Origin: Chloroflexi bacterium AL-N1
GTDB taxonomy: Bacteria; Chloroflexota; Chloroflexia; Chloroflexales; Roseiflexaceae
Length of the DNA: 64,000 bases
Reading direction: 5' to 3'
Assembly (NCBI GenBank): GCA_013122435.1
Contig: WYDT01000001.1
Coordinates: forward strand, 1 to 64,000
A model generated the notes under the pieces. It was not told where the DNA came from. It ran no database searches and worked only from the letters and a program-made list of their open reading frames with translations. A program made the translations under genes and the position numbers. Every line of letters starts with the position of its first letter. Position 1 is the stretch's first letter. Positions 29,101 to 37,878 of the stretch are shown here, piece after piece.

Positions 29101-29619
29101 GAGATGCGTCAGTACTTCAAACCATTTCGCGATCGCAAGGTGACAGCCATGCGGATGCGCTGTCACGGTAATTATCACCTGGGCAATGTTTTGTGGACTG
29201 ACCACGATTTTGTCATCGTCGACTTTGAAGGAGAGCCAACTCGCTCGCTTGAGGAACGCCGCACCAAAACATCACCTTTGCGCGACGTGGCCAGCATGCT
29301 GCGTTCATTCCAATATGCCGCCTACGCCGCACTGCTGACACAAGAGGCCGATAGTACCGTCGATCAAAACATGCGAGAGACCTGGGCGCGCTTCTGGTAT
29401 ACGTGGGTTTCGGCAGTATTTCTACGCACCTACCTTGATACGGCCAGCCAGTCTCCCTTACTTTTGCAAACACCCGACGAATGCCAGATGTTACTCGATG
29501 CCTATCTGCTGGAAAAAGCACTGTATGAATTGGGTTATGAATTAAGTCATCGCCCTGAATGGGTACGTATTCCACTTCAAGGAATCGTGCAGCTTTTAGA
29601 AACCCACATCGGCAACTAA
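26191..29619 (+). CDS. treS: Trehalose synthase-maltokinase fusion (TreS-Pep2)
   Basis: 1142 residues from ATG 26191; the frame extends to 26128, inside the previous gene. GH13 domain (about 20-560): VVNHTSDQHPWF, nucleophile in DGLRLDAVPYL (about 212), acid in LLAEANQWPED (about 256) and NHDE (about 320). The C-terminal third is a maltokinase with the catalytic motif CHGNYHLGNVLWT followed by DFEGEP. The fusion interconverts trehalose and maltose and phosphorylates maltose to maltose-1-phosphate, the donor for GlgE; no glgE is in this window. A linker at about 720-770 is low-complexity. Confidence 0.9.
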   Translation: MANSTNGGIPIKDDPLWYKDALIYQLHVRAFADSDGDGVGDFQGLTEKLDYLQDLGVTTIWLLPFYPSPLRDDGYDIADYTSVHQMYGSLYDFQVFLEQAHCHGLRVITELVVNHTSDQHPWFQRARRAGPESPWRDFYVWSDTPELYKETRIIFKDFEFSNWSWDPVAKAYYWHRFYSHQPDLNFDNLEVQQELLKVVDFWLEMGVDGLRLDAVPYLYEREGTNCENLPETHDFLKKLRAHVDTYFSDRMLLAEANQWPEDAVAYFGNGDECHMAFHFPLMPRMFIALRTEDRFPITETLYQTPKIPDSCQWALFLRNHDELTLEMVTAEERAYMYRTFARNPRARINLGIRRRLAPLLQNDRKQVELLNSLLFSLPGTPVVYYGDEIGMGDNIYLGDRDGVRTPMQWSHELNAGFSRANPQRIFLPVTIDPEYHYEVINVEAQEDNPYSLLRWMKHLIATRKRYQAFSRGNVQFLQPENRHVLVFIRQYEDEHILVVANLSRFIQCVELNLREYEGMIPIEVFSQSAFPPIGALPYFLTLGPHAFYWFALDPAGVSSSTKRAFASPETATVTVSDDWTSLLIKKQERTILEGILPTYLNRCRWFDGKTRVILSTTISEVISIPYDQPTGYLTLIHVEYVESDVETYILPLTYATGTEADRVVKEVPQALVTTVALPQHNETGVLYDAMYNHEFTITLLEAVAQHRSFRGHFGEVMAFPMRSFSLRSSTREHHTSTAVHNGDRDSTAAPQEPYTDRTDEPVTAWDGSHTIVDYNDQYTLKLFRRIEAGTNPDLEIGRFLTEKVSLARAPQVFGAFEYHQRGSDPATIAVLHKAVPNQGTVWQHTQIVLTHYYDCVQQTRADNPLLPLPQKQVFDLANDPVDELATTLIGSYLETAQLLGQRTAELHLAFTQETEDAHFMPEPFTDFFQRPFYYAMLGLIDRNFRLLRQQQHHLEASVREDIESVLHLEHEMRQYFKPFRDRKVTAMRMRCHGNYHLGNVLWTDHDFVIVDFEGEPTRSLEERRTKTSPLRDVASMLRSFQYAAYAALLTQEADSTVDQNMRETWARFWYTWVSAVFLRTYLDTASQSPLLLQTPDECQMLLDAYLLEKALYELGYELSHRPEWVRIPLQGIVQLLETHIGN

Positions 29620-29622
29620 GGG

Positions 29623-30705
29623 TTACGCATCCGCCGCAACGGCAACCGACTTAACCGACAGATGAAGTGGGGATGGTGGCCATGCGAATCCGTGGCGATC
29701 ATCAAGCAATTGCGCCTCACCAACGGTGCCAGCCTCCACCAGCTTTTGGGCCAATGCCAGGGCTAACAGCCCATCCTCACCACTCACAGGTGGCGCACCG
29801 TGTGTTCGTACCGCTTTCACATAGGCTTCAAGCTCCTCACGGAGTGGTTCACGCTTGTTGATTTTGTAGCGAATCATGCGGCCTTCCGAAACGCCCATGA
29901 CCGCGAGTTGATGCCAATCATCGCCATGGGGTGCTGAGTCGTTTTCGTAGAGTATCAAATCCTGCGTGAGATAGTTGGCCACAAACATCCCCCGCTCACC
30001 AATAACTGAGAGTTCACGCACTTTCGTTGGTGTGAGCCAATTGATGTCGAGCACTCCGATGATGTCGTTTTCGTAGCGCAACACTGCTGAAAGCAGATCC
30101 TCGTGGGCCGTGTGAAGCCGCTGACCAATTTCAGCATGCATGCGGGTGGCGTGCGAGTCGGTCAGGTAGTGCATAATGTCTAAATCGTGGGTAGCCAGAT
30201 CGATAACAACACCAACATCCTTGATACGGGCAGGAAAGGGACCGATACGCCGCGATGAAATCTGATAGACTTTCCCCAGTGAACCCATATCCAGTTGGCC
30301 CTTTAACGCAACAATAGCAGGGTTGAACCGCTCAATATGACCAACCATCAGCAGAACCTGTTGCTCCTGTGACAACGCCACCAGTGCAGCACCTTCTTCA
30401 ACCGTGGCCGCAATCGGCTTTTCGACCAATACAGGAATACCAGCGAGCAATGCGTCGCGAGCGACCTCATAGTGTAGTTCTGTCGGCACAACGACCGAGA
30501 CCATATCGAGTTGTTCACGCTCAAACATATCTCGATAATCGGTGTAGGTACGGATACGATGACGTTGGGCCAGTTTGTTGAGCGCCGACTGACTCGGATC
30601 GGCTACTGCGACCAACTCAACATCTTCCATTTCCGCATAAACACGGGCATGATTGGCACCCATGCTTCCAGCCCCAATAACGGCAGCACGTAGAATCTTC
30701 GTCAT
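29623..30705 (-). CDS. Gfo/Idh/MocA-family sugar dehydrogenase
   Basis: 360 residues. N-terminal Rossmann motif AAVIGAGSMGANHARVYAEM, the family hallmark VEKPIAATVEEG, and DLATHDLDIMHYL in the catalytic domain, with a histidine positioned as in nucleotide-sugar dehydrogenases. AAGGAG precedes ATG. The sugar transferase and FAD oxidoreductase genes on the same strand suggest it oxidises a nucleotide sugar for polysaccharide synthesis. It converges with treS, leaving only 3 bp between stops. Confidence 0.88.
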   Translation of the reverse strand: MTKILRAAVIGAGSMGANHARVYAEMEDVELVAVADPSQSALNKLAQRHRIRTYTDYRDMFEREQLDMVSVVVPTELHYEVARDALLAGIPVLVEKPIAATVEEGAALVALSQEQQVLLMVGHIERFNPAIVALKGQLDMGSLGKVYQISSRRIGPFPARIKDVGVVIDLATHDLDIMHYLTDSHATRMHAEIGQRLHTAHEDLLSAVLRYENDIIGVLDINWLTPTKVRELSVIGERGMFVANYLTQDLILYENDSAPHGDDWHQLAVMGVSEGRMIRYKINKREPLREELEAYVKAVRTHGAPPVSGEDGLLALALAQKLVEAGTVGEAQLLDDRHGFAWPPSPLHLSVKSVAVAADA

Positions 30706-30834
30706 CAGAAGCTCCTTGGTAAAGATTTTTTGTTACTTATTTTTTGAGGTGACGATGACAATCGTGGTTGATTCGTGGAAGAAACGTTGCTGTATACCGT
30801 CACTCTTGTTTATATAGTTTGCAGGCAACTGCGA

Positions 30835-32310
30835 TCAATAGGCGCCAGATCCACCAAGAATCGCGGGAATAGTCTGGATCAGGATCTGCATATCAAGCCA
30901 GATAGTATGATTCCGAATATAGTACATATCAAGTCGTACACGATCTTCATAGGAAAGATCACTACGGCCACTCACCTGCCACAAACCAGTCAATCCTGGT
31001 TTCACTGTCGCCAGGTTGTGTTGCCACTTCCCAAATTTCTCCAATTCTTTGGACGTAATCATGCGTGGGCCAATCAGGCTCATCTCGCCGCGTAAAACGT
31101 TGAGCAGTTGTGGCAACTCATCAATGCTGTACCGCCGAATAAAGGCACCCACACGAGTTACACGAGGATCTTCTTTGAGTTTGCCGTGTTCTTCCAGTTC
31201 CTGCTTTTGCTCGGGTGTCAACAATTTATCGCCCTCGATGTGCATCGTACGCAACTTAAAGGCATCAAAAGTGCATTTACCCTGGCCCACAACCCGCCGG
31301 CGATAAATGACCGGACCAGGGGAGTCACGCGTGATCAGGATGGCAAGTATGACAAACAACGGTAGCAGAACTATCAATGCTGTTGCAGCAATCACTGCAT
31401 CAAGGATACTCTTACAAAAGAGATGTACACCCGTGATACGTGTTTTATTTAACACAATGAGTGGTACATGGCCCTCATCACGAACACTCACACCTGTGGT
31501 AAGCATCTCAAACAAGCCTGATGCGAGACGCACTTCGGTATTGGGTATGGTCTCGATACCGCTATAAATACTCAAGAGTTGTTTGCGTGGGATGCCGGTA
31601 CTCGCAATAACCACCGTGTCGATCTCTTGCATGGTAACCAGTGAGGTGAAGGTATTGAAGCCACCCAACACGGCCATACCGGGGAGTGGTTCAGTGCCAA
31701 CTGGCAGGTATTCATCAACAAAACCAATAATATGAGCACCTGATGATGGTGCTTGCTGCAACTGTTCGGCAACGGCAACCCCCTCGGGATTGGCGCCAAC
31801 AATCAGGGTTCGATCCACAAAATGACCTGTGCGACGTTGGGCATAAATGATACGACGCAACACAAAACGACTGGTAATACCTAACACAACCATCAAACCC
31901 CAGGCAAGCAGGAGCCAACCACGGGCAACGACAAAGTCTGGTTGTACAAAGCTAATGAAGATAACCAATAGTAAACCAGTGGTAACTGCGTTGAACACTC
32001 GGGCATACTCTGTCGTACCGCCAAGCAGATGTGCACGATTATACAGACCATAGATATGGAAGATTGCGAGATACGCCGGGATGAGCGCACCGACCACGAA
32101 GGCGTAGAATTCTGGTTTGATGGTCCCTTCATCAAAAAATGAAAAACCCAACCAGAAACGAACTGCATAGGCAATAGTAAAGCTAAGGATCACAACACAG
32201 GCGTCCGTGAACAAAAGCCGAGCAATTAAGATACGCTGCTCTTGTTGACGTATAACACGCCGTGGTTTTGTAGTGGTAAAAAGGCCTTCAAAGACGCTCA
32301 TAGGTCGCAT
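30835..32310 (-). CDS. Exopolysaccharide polyprenyl glycosylphosphotransferase
   Basis: 491 residues. Four or five N-terminal TM helices (about 28-160), a nucleotide-binding-like middle domain (LIVGANPEGVAVAEQL), and the C-terminal bacterial sugar transferase domain: KSILDAVIAATALIVLLP, FKLRTM, DELPQLLNVLRGEMSLIGPR and KPGLTGLWQVSGRS. It transfers a sugar-1-phosphate to undecaprenyl phosphate, the first step of capsule or exopolysaccharide assembly. No other glycosyltransferases follow directly. Confidence 0.92.
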   Translation of the reverse strand: MRPMSVFEGLFTTTKPRRVIRQQEQRILIARLLFTDACVVILSFTIAYAVRFWLGFSFFDEGTIKPEFYAFVVGALIPAYLAIFHIYGLYNRAHLLGGTTEYARVFNAVTTGLLLVIFISFVQPDFVVARGWLLLAWGLMVVLGITSRFVLRRIIYAQRRTGHFVDRTLIVGANPEGVAVAEQLQQAPSSGAHIIGFVDEYLPVGTEPLPGMAVLGGFNTFTSLVTMQEIDTVVIASTGIPRKQLLSIYSGIETIPNTEVRLASGLFEMLTTGVSVRDEGHVPLIVLNKTRITGVHLFCKSILDAVIAATALIVLLPLFVILAILITRDSPGPVIYRRRVVGQGKCTFDAFKLRTMHIEGDKLLTPEQKQELEEHGKLKEDPRVTRVGAFIRRYSIDELPQLLNVLRGEMSLIGPRMITSKELEKFGKWQHNLATVKPGLTGLWQVSGRSDLSYEDRVRLDMYYIRNHTIWLDMQILIQTIPAILGGSGAY

Positions 32311-32394
32311 ATCTCCAGCTACTAGATAGACACAATACGTAGTGGGTTGACATTAAAGTGTCGCAACCATTGCGACAGGGTGAGTGTTCCGTGA

Positions 32395-33750
32395 TCAGGC
32401 AGCCACAAGTGTGGCAACTGGTTTATTAATGCGTTGTTGTGACTGCACCACTTCCTCGGCAGCCCGATACGCATAAGTAATAACCGCTTCGCCATTGGTC
32501 AATTGCGGGTAAATCTGGCTGTTGTTCACCAGATACAATCCGGCGGTATCAGCAGCGATTGGTGGGATAGCATCCGTTTGACCAAGTGGGTGGAGCGGCT
32601 CCACATAACGCTCACGACCAATACGTATGGCTGCAATATCATTATCCTGCAGATCGGGAAACATTTTTCGCAGATAGCCCATAAATTTCTGCCGCAATGT
32701 CTCATCATCCATTTGGGCAAACACACTGCCAGGAGTAACATATTTGGGCAAATACACCAGGTGATAGTCATCCGTATATTGGCGATCAATGAGGTTGGTT
32801 GTCTCAATCACACCCGTGAAAGGAATGCTTGCATCCGTGATATTCAGAGTGTAATACGGGATAAGCGAACGCCGCATCACAAGCAACATGCAGACAATGC
32901 CCAAATACTCTTCCAATGCACTCCAGCGTTCAGCAGTCGCGGCGGCCTCAGAGGGAAGCAAACGACATGCAATGGGTGTTTGCAGCGTCAGAATAACACC
33001 ATCACTTGCTACCCTGCCATCTGCGAGTTGCAAACCAGTCACACGATTGTCTTCGACACATACCTTTTGGATGGAGGTCCCCAGATGAATCTCACCGCCA
33101 AGACGTGTAATCTCTCGCGCCAGTGCCTGGATCAGCATAATGTAGCCACCAGTGAGAAAGCACATCTGCTCTTTAGCTGTTGACTTATCGCGCGTGTCGG
33201 TCATACGCACCAAGCGTGACCAGATATAAGTTGCAGGAACATTGTCAAAACTGGTATCAAATTTAGCACGTAACAACGGCTTCCAGATATGCTCAACCGT
33301 TCCTTTACCGCCCAGGCGTGTCAGCCAGTCGATTACAGGGATCTGCTCAAGTTCACGCCAATTTTTGACTCGTCGTGCTGCCAAAATAGTTGTTGCTAGA
33401 CGGGCGCGATCAATCATCGAGAGTGGGGGAAAACGCATAAAATCGAGTGGGCTCGACATGGGGAACATATCGCCATTGTGATAAAAGCCCATTTTGGTGG
33501 TGACCGCATGGAGCTCATCGGTCAAACCTAATTCGTCGATCAGGCCGATTAGTGTGCGATCACTATTGAGAATCGCGTGGTAGTAACGATCTACCTCGAC
33601 ATCCGATAACTCAGGAAAACGGATACGCCCCATCAAGCCGCCAAGTTCAGTCGCACGTTCCCAGATACGCACGCCAACACCGCGTTTGAGGAGATCATAA
33701 CCTAGCACCAGCCCCATAATGCCACCGCCTACAATGTCAATCGTTGTCAT
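32395..33750 (-). CDS. FAD-dependent amine oxidase-like protein (UGM/PPO fold)
   Basis: 451 residues. N-terminal FAD motif IDIVGGGIMGLVLGYDLL then ERATELGGLMG, and a C-terminal FAD motif GLYLVNNSQIYPQLTNGE. It is in the NAD(P)-binding Rossmann/amine oxidase superfamily that includes UDP-galactopyranose mutase and protoporphyrinogen oxidase. The neighbouring exopolysaccharide genes favour a role in sugar or lipid-linked intermediate modification, which is inference. GAGGAG precedes ATG. Confidence 0.8.
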   Translation of the reverse strand: MTTIDIVGGGIMGLVLGYDLLKRGVGVRIWERATELGGLMGRIRFPELSDVEVDRYYHAILNSDRTLIGLIDELGLTDELHAVTTKMGFYHNGDMFPMSSPLDFMRFPPLSMIDRARLATTILAARRVKNWRELEQIPVIDWLTRLGGKGTVEHIWKPLLRAKFDTSFDNVPATYIWSRLVRMTDTRDKSTAKEQMCFLTGGYIMLIQALAREITRLGGEIHLGTSIQKVCVEDNRVTGLQLADGRVASDGVILTLQTPIACRLLPSEAAATAERWSALEEYLGIVCMLLVMRRSLIPYYTLNITDASIPFTGVIETTNLIDRQYTDDYHLVYLPKYVTPGSVFAQMDDETLRQKFMGYLRKMFPDLQDNDIAAIRIGRERYVEPLHPLGQTDAIPPIAADTAGLYLVNNSQIYPQLTNGEAVITYAYRAAEEVVQSQQRINKPVATLVAA

Positions 33751-34260
33751 AACCAGGTACTCCTCGGGAAGAAAGAGGGAAACGGGACTTACTGTTATTA
33801 TTAGGAGGCTGCTCTCGTACAGGTTGCCTCTTTTCCATACAAGAGACAGCTCTCCAATGCCCGCAAAGATACTTTACCAAAATGGGTTGACATGCATATG
33901 AAAGGATGTGTGGATATGATGAACGTTTCGTTATACCAGATATGCACGAAATTTCTCAATATGCTATCTTAATGCGGGTTAGAGCGCAACAGTGCAGAGT
34001 TATAACACGTTTAGGTATCTGAACATTTAGACTCAGCGGGGGTTGACCGATTTACGAGTCTTAGTGTGAGTAGTTTACTGACCTATACATACTACTAACT
34101 ACATAGTAGACAGGTATATTTAAAGGGTTTCGCTATTGGCAGAAATCAATATTTGGTAATTGAATCGCATCGTGATATGCATTTCCATAAGCAGAATCAT
34201 CTGCTTATGGAAATGTCTATGCTTAAGTGCATCCAACCCACTACAAAACACATGTAGAAA
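33751..34260. other. 510-bp intergenic region
   Basis: Between the FAD protein (start at 33750) and the stop of the hydrolase at 34261. I see no gene. The only structure is the perfect 16-bp inverted repeat at 34180-34215. Confidence 0.55.
34180..34215. terminator. Perfect 16-bp inverted repeat, probable terminator
   Basis: CATTTCCATAAGCAGA (34180-34195) and TCTGCTTATGGAAATG (34200-34215) are exact complements around a 4-nt loop. It lies 45 bp after the hydrolase stop on the minus strand. It lacks a T-run, so it may stop or stabilise transcripts, or be a small repeat element. Confidence 0.55.
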
Positions 34261-35550
34261 CTAAGGTAATGCTATTTCTGACTGGTAGGGCTCCAACAGG
34301 AGTGGTTGTTCCAGCAAGAAAGCAGAGAGTATGTCCGCATACTGTGGTGATCTATTGACTGCATGACCCACATCATCAACGACAAACAGTGTTGAATACG
34401 TGAATATTTCGCGGTACTCCTGATGTACCTCTGGTCGTATGCGATCACACTCCCCACGCAGGATGAGCACAGATGTTTTGCTATTTACTAATACTGGTCG
34501 AGGATCGGCTGTTTGACTCATACTGGCTACGGTCATCATATTGGCATAATAACCAAACCCCTGTGGAATTACTGATACAGTGGGTAACTCTCTCACCCCA
34601 TCCTGCGTATCACAATCCGCTACATCCGAAGCAATAACGTGACCAACTATCTGTTGGAAGAACGCACTCATCTCTCGGTCGGAAACAAGATTTTGCGCTG
34701 CCGTTGGATTAATCTGCTGGAGTGCATATGCTACCACCCAACGGAGTGTAGCAAATTCGGCTACGATTGAGGAAGCATTGCCACTGCTGCCAGTTTCAAT
34801 TTCACCTTCGGCAAAGGCTGGTGTCCAGATCGCTCCTGGTGAACTGAAAACGACTTTCTCAACTCGCTCAGGATGTGCTGCCAGATAGTGTGCGGCAAGC
34901 GTCCCACCCCAGGAGCCTCCAACCAGAATCATGCTTTCAGCATCGATTTCCTGACGGATTGCTTCCAGATCAGCTACATGCCGATCGACTGTGTACTGAG
35001 TGATATCATCCAAACGTTCAGATAATCCTGAACCCACCTGATCATACAGATATACATTAAATCCCGCTGAAGCGAGGCGTTGATCTTCAGGTTGTAATGT
35101 GAAATTACTGGATGCACCAGGGCCACCATGCAGTAGTATCACGGGTGTCGGGTGTGCTGTTCCTTCGGCTGGTATATGAATATAGGCTAGACGCGATCCG
35201 GTTGGCAAATCCCAATAGACTGTCTCGAATGTTGACTCTTTGGGAACATATGTAATAGCCATTGGCTGAAAGACATGAACACTGGTGATAACACCAACGA
35301 CAAACAATGTTCCACCTGTAACAATCACTGGCAACCCTCGCTGTAACAGAGGACGAATAAAGAGTCCGTGACAGGCACTCCATGAGAGCCAGCCGGTTAG
35401 TAACACTGATACCAGTACACCAGACAACAAGAGCAGCGGTATCATGTCTGTGATGAATGCGAGTGCAAAGAACCCGCTCACAGATCCAAGCCATCCCAAA
35501 GGCACTGACAACAGCAAAAGGACACTATAGCCCAAACGTTTTAGCCACAT
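34261..35550 (-). CDS. Membrane-anchored alpha/beta hydrolase, proline iminopeptidase-like
   Basis: 429 residues. Three N-terminal membrane helices (about 8-95), then a hydrolase domain at about 115-425: HGGPGASS oxyanion loop, YDQVGSGLSE, nucleophile elbow GGSWGG (serine), Asp in GECDRI and His in DDVGHA. HGGPG with the GGSWGG elbow is the signature of the proline iminopeptidase family (S33), which releases N-terminal proline from peptides. The added membrane domain is unusual for the family, so the active site would sit at the cell surface. Confidence 0.82.
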   Translation of the reverse strand: MWLKRLGYSVLLLLSVPLGWLGSVSGFFALAFITDMIPLLLLSGVLVSVLLTGWLSWSACHGLFIRPLLQRGLPVIVTGGTLFVVGVITSVHVFQPMAITYVPKESTFETVYWDLPTGSRLAYIHIPAEGTAHPTPVILLHGGPGASSNFTLQPEDQRLASAGFNVYLYDQVGSGLSERLDDITQYTVDRHVADLEAIRQEIDAESMILVGGSWGGTLAAHYLAAHPERVEKVVFSSPGAIWTPAFAEGEIETGSSGNASSIVAEFATLRWVVAYALQQINPTAAQNLVSDREMSAFFQQIVGHVIASDVADCDTQDGVRELPTVSVIPQGFGYYANMMTVASMSQTADPRPVLVNSKTSVLILRGECDRIRPEVHQEYREIFTYSTLFVVDDVGHAVNRSPQYADILSAFLLEQPLLLEPYQSEIALP

Positions 35551-35828
35551 ATGTTTGACTTCCGTCTATAATCTCTCATTCGTATAGGGATGCTAGTACC
35601 GTAGCAATATTCCTTACCCTCATTGCTCTAAACATGATGCTTTGGCGTTTCTCCTTGCTCAGTATTAACTACCCTAACTTAGTCGTCAATCTCGATTCTC
35701 CAGATCGACCAATATCACAACGACGCGATGGTGAGAATGGGAGCCACATGTTGCCTTTGCAAGACGGTATCCCGCTTCAATAGGGTTGCTCTTAGCACAA
35801 TCCTGTCTCCTGTATCTCATGTGTTTGT

Positions 35829-36305
35829 TTACGTAGTGCGATTCAGGCGCGCGGTTTCACCTTCATAGCTGCTGGGGGCAGGTGTCGGAACGGCAGCGTC
35901 CGTGAGCAATGTTGGTGTAGCGCCGTGTACAATGTCTGGCACACGCAGAATCTCGATGCCGCCAAACATCCCAAACAGCTCAATGCGTACCCGCACACGC
36001 GCTTGCGCGAAGTTCTCGCTTGTCCAGCGTGTGCCACTGTGTTCTTCCGTGCCGGTAGCCAGGGTTTCAATGTGAACTGCACTGTAAACGAGGGTGCCTG
36101 CGATCTCAATACCTACGTGGTCCGGCATCTGCAGCATGACATCACCACCGAAAGTTAGGACGCGCAGGGTATGGTCACCGTGCGCTAGCGGCGCTTGGAG
36201 AAAATTGACTTTGGTGTGACCATACACAGTAATAATCTGTTCATGCTCAAAGCGGTGTGCTCGGCTGATGTGTTTGCTGCTATTCAGGAATGTCCAGGTT
36301 GTCAT
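35829..36305 (-). CDS. LiaF-like cell-envelope stress protein domain
   Basis: 158 residues. The sequence resembles the C-terminal soluble domain of LiaF/YvqF (cell wall-active antibiotic response) with the beta-helical repeat style (VNFLQAPLAHGDHTLRVLTFGGDVMLQMPD), but lacks the membrane helices. A C-terminal tail from about 125 is proline- and threonine-rich. GGAGG precedes ATG and the gene follows an ArsR-type regulator by 15 bases, so the pair forms an operon. Confidence 0.65.
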   Translation of the reverse strand: MTTWTFLNSSKHISRAHRFEHEQIITVYGHTKVNFLQAPLAHGDHTLRVLTFGGDVMLQMPDHVGIEIAGTLVYSAVHIETLATGTEEHSGTRWTSENFAQARVRVRIELFGMFGGIEILRVPDIVHGATPTLLTDAAVPTPAPSSYEGETARLNRTT

Positions 36306-36320
36306 GGTTCCTCCATAGTA

Positions 36321-36869
36321 CTAACGATCCGTTTGATTGCGTTCCTCTACGTCAACAAGTGTGACGACCACGCGCGTCCATACGCCATCCTCGCCGTCGA
36401 TGTGCTGCTCGACGCGAACAAGTTCTTGTAGGTGTTCCCACAAAGTGGCGCGCGCGTTGTCCGACAAACGTACCGTAGTTCGTGAAAGTGAAATTTCCCG
36501 TTGTTCTCCATCTTCCTTCGCCATACTCGCTGAAGTGATATCAACCTGGGTTGCCTCAAGCATCGCATTCAAGAATTGGGCAACTTCAAGAGGGGTAGCC
36601 TTGTCGCCGGGTGGTTCAGCCGTAGTGGGCTGATACATCCGCTCGACTTTGCCACCTGCAAGGCGTCGATACTCGGCTATCTCAATCAGTCCCGCCTTTT
36701 CGAGTTGTGCAAGGTGATAGTAGAGGCGGTCAGGGCGTAATTCGAGCCCTGTAGCAAGCTCTTTTGCCGATTGTGGATGTGCTTGCCACAGCGCTTCCAG
36801 TACATGAATGCGTATTGGGTCTGCTAGCGCACGATGTATTGATCGCAAACCAAGTGTACGCTCCGACAT
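36321..36869 (-). CDS. ArsR/winged-helix transcriptional regulator
   Basis: 182 residues from ATG 36869 (MSERTLGL); the upstream TTG at 36908 lacks a ribosome site and lies in the operator. Winged helix at about 8-80: RSIHRALADPIRIHVLEAL, SAKELATGLELRPDRLYYHLAQLEKAGLIEIAEYRR. The second half is a charged alpha-helical region that could dimerise. It is cotranscribed with the LiaF-like gene, and an inverted-repeat operator overlaps its start region, so autoregulation is likely. Confidence 0.82.
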   Translation of the reverse strand: MSERTLGLRSIHRALADPIRIHVLEALWQAHPQSAKELATGLELRPDRLYYHLAQLEKAGLIEIAEYRRLAGGKVERMYQPTTAEPPGDKATPLEVAQFLNAMLEATQVDITSASMAKEDGEQREISLSRTTVRLSDNARATLWEHLQELVRVEQHIDGEDGVWTRVVVTLVDVEERNQTDR

Positions 36870-36886
36870 AGTATTAAAAATTCCAT

Positions 36887-36940
36887 CACTGATTGAACAA
36901 ATTTTCAATAAACCCTGATTGTATTATACTTCAATCAGTG
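36887..36940 (-). promoter_or_regulatory. Inverted-repeat operator of the ArsR-type gene
   Basis: CACTGATTGAA (36887-36897) and TTCAATCAGTG (36930-36940) are perfect complements 32 bp apart, and a third copy of CTGATTG stands between them at 36915-36921. The array is directly upstream of the regulator start. Confidence 0.6.
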
Positions 36941-37041
36941 AATAGATGTCAAATATATCTATAGAACGACCAATTCACAGACTAATCGATGGCTTGTACA
37001 TAGATATGAAATAAGTCACCAAAGTATGCTATAGTGTTGCG

Positions 37042-37752
37042 ATGACAAGTACAAACCCATTTCAACATGTGCGGTTTTTCCAGGGTTTAGATGGCGCTGC
37101 TCTTACAGTCGTACAACAAAAAAGCTATGTACGACGCGTTTCTGATGAGTCGTTTTTCTTTCAACAGGATGAACCCGCCACCACCTTTTATGTGCTCACG
37201 GCTGGTCAGGCACACTTGAGTCAGGTCACGATTGATGGACAACAGGTTATTCTGGGCTTTCTTGGGCCTGATCAGGAAGTAGGCATCGTTGCTGCAATCC
37301 AACACGCTGAGTATCCACTCTCGCTACAAGCCGTAACCGATTGCGTGGCATTGGCATGGGATGCGCCAACATTACAATCGCTGATGGAAAACTATCCTAT
37401 ATTGGCACTACGAGCCTTGCGGATGGTCACAGGTCGTTTTGTGCAACTCCAACAACAGTATCGAGAACTGGCAACTGAACGCGTTGAGCGCCGCATTGCA
37501 CGTGTGTTGCTACGCTTGAGCGCACAGGCAGGCCAACCACATCCCACTGGAGTACGGATCGAATTTCCTCTGTCGCGGCAGGATGTGGCAGAGATGACTG
37601 GCACAACCCTTTACACGGTGAGTCGCACTCTGAGCCAGTGGGAAAAACTCGGCATAGTCACAACAGGGAGAGAGTTAATCATCATTCGCTCACCACAAGA
37701 ACTGCTGGCCATCGCCGATAATATACTCCCTGATAAGCTAACAGACCCCTAA
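37042..37752 (+). CDS. Crp/Fnr-family regulator, probable Hcp regulator
   Basis: 236 residues. Cyclic-nucleotide-binding-like fold at about 10-125 (FFFQQDEPATTFYVLTAGQA then ILGFLGPDQEVG) and a C-terminal winged helix at about 160-225 with FPLSRQDVAEMTGTTLYTVSRTL. It has no N-terminal cysteine cluster, so it is not an Fnr iron-sulfur sensor. The hcp gene starts 127 bp downstream and a perfect 16-bp palindrome lies between, so it probably senses nitrosative stress and controls hcp, like HcpR/NnrR-type regulators. Confidence 0.85.
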   Translation: MTSTNPFQHVRFFQGLDGAALTVVQQKSYVRRVSDESFFFQQDEPATTFYVLTAGQAHLSQVTIDGQQVILGFLGPDQEVGIVAAIQHAEYPLSLQAVTDCVALAWDAPTLQSLMENYPILALRALRMVTGRFVQLQQQYRELATERVERRIARVLLRLSAQAGQPHPTGVRIEFPLSRQDVAEMTGTTLYTVSRTLSQWEKLGIVTTGRELIIIRSPQELLAIADNILPDKLTDP

Positions 37753-37795
37753 TATCCTTGCGTTTTCTCACTCTGCTTCCAAATAGATACCGCTA

Positions 37796-37811
37796 TTTGC
37801 GCTAGCGCAAA
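37796..37811. promoter_or_regulatory. Palindromic operator upstream of hcp
   Basis: Perfect 16-bp palindrome TTTGCGCTAGCGCAAA, 67 bp before the hcp start and 43 bp after the Crp/Fnr gene. Crp/Fnr regulators bind palindromes of this size with TTG-N-CAA arms; the arms here are TTGCGC/GCGCAA. Confidence 0.7.
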
Positions 37812-37878
37812 GAAGGTTGGTATTGGTACGAGTATGATGATCAACAGAATACACAAAGATCAATAAAGGATTTGAGAT

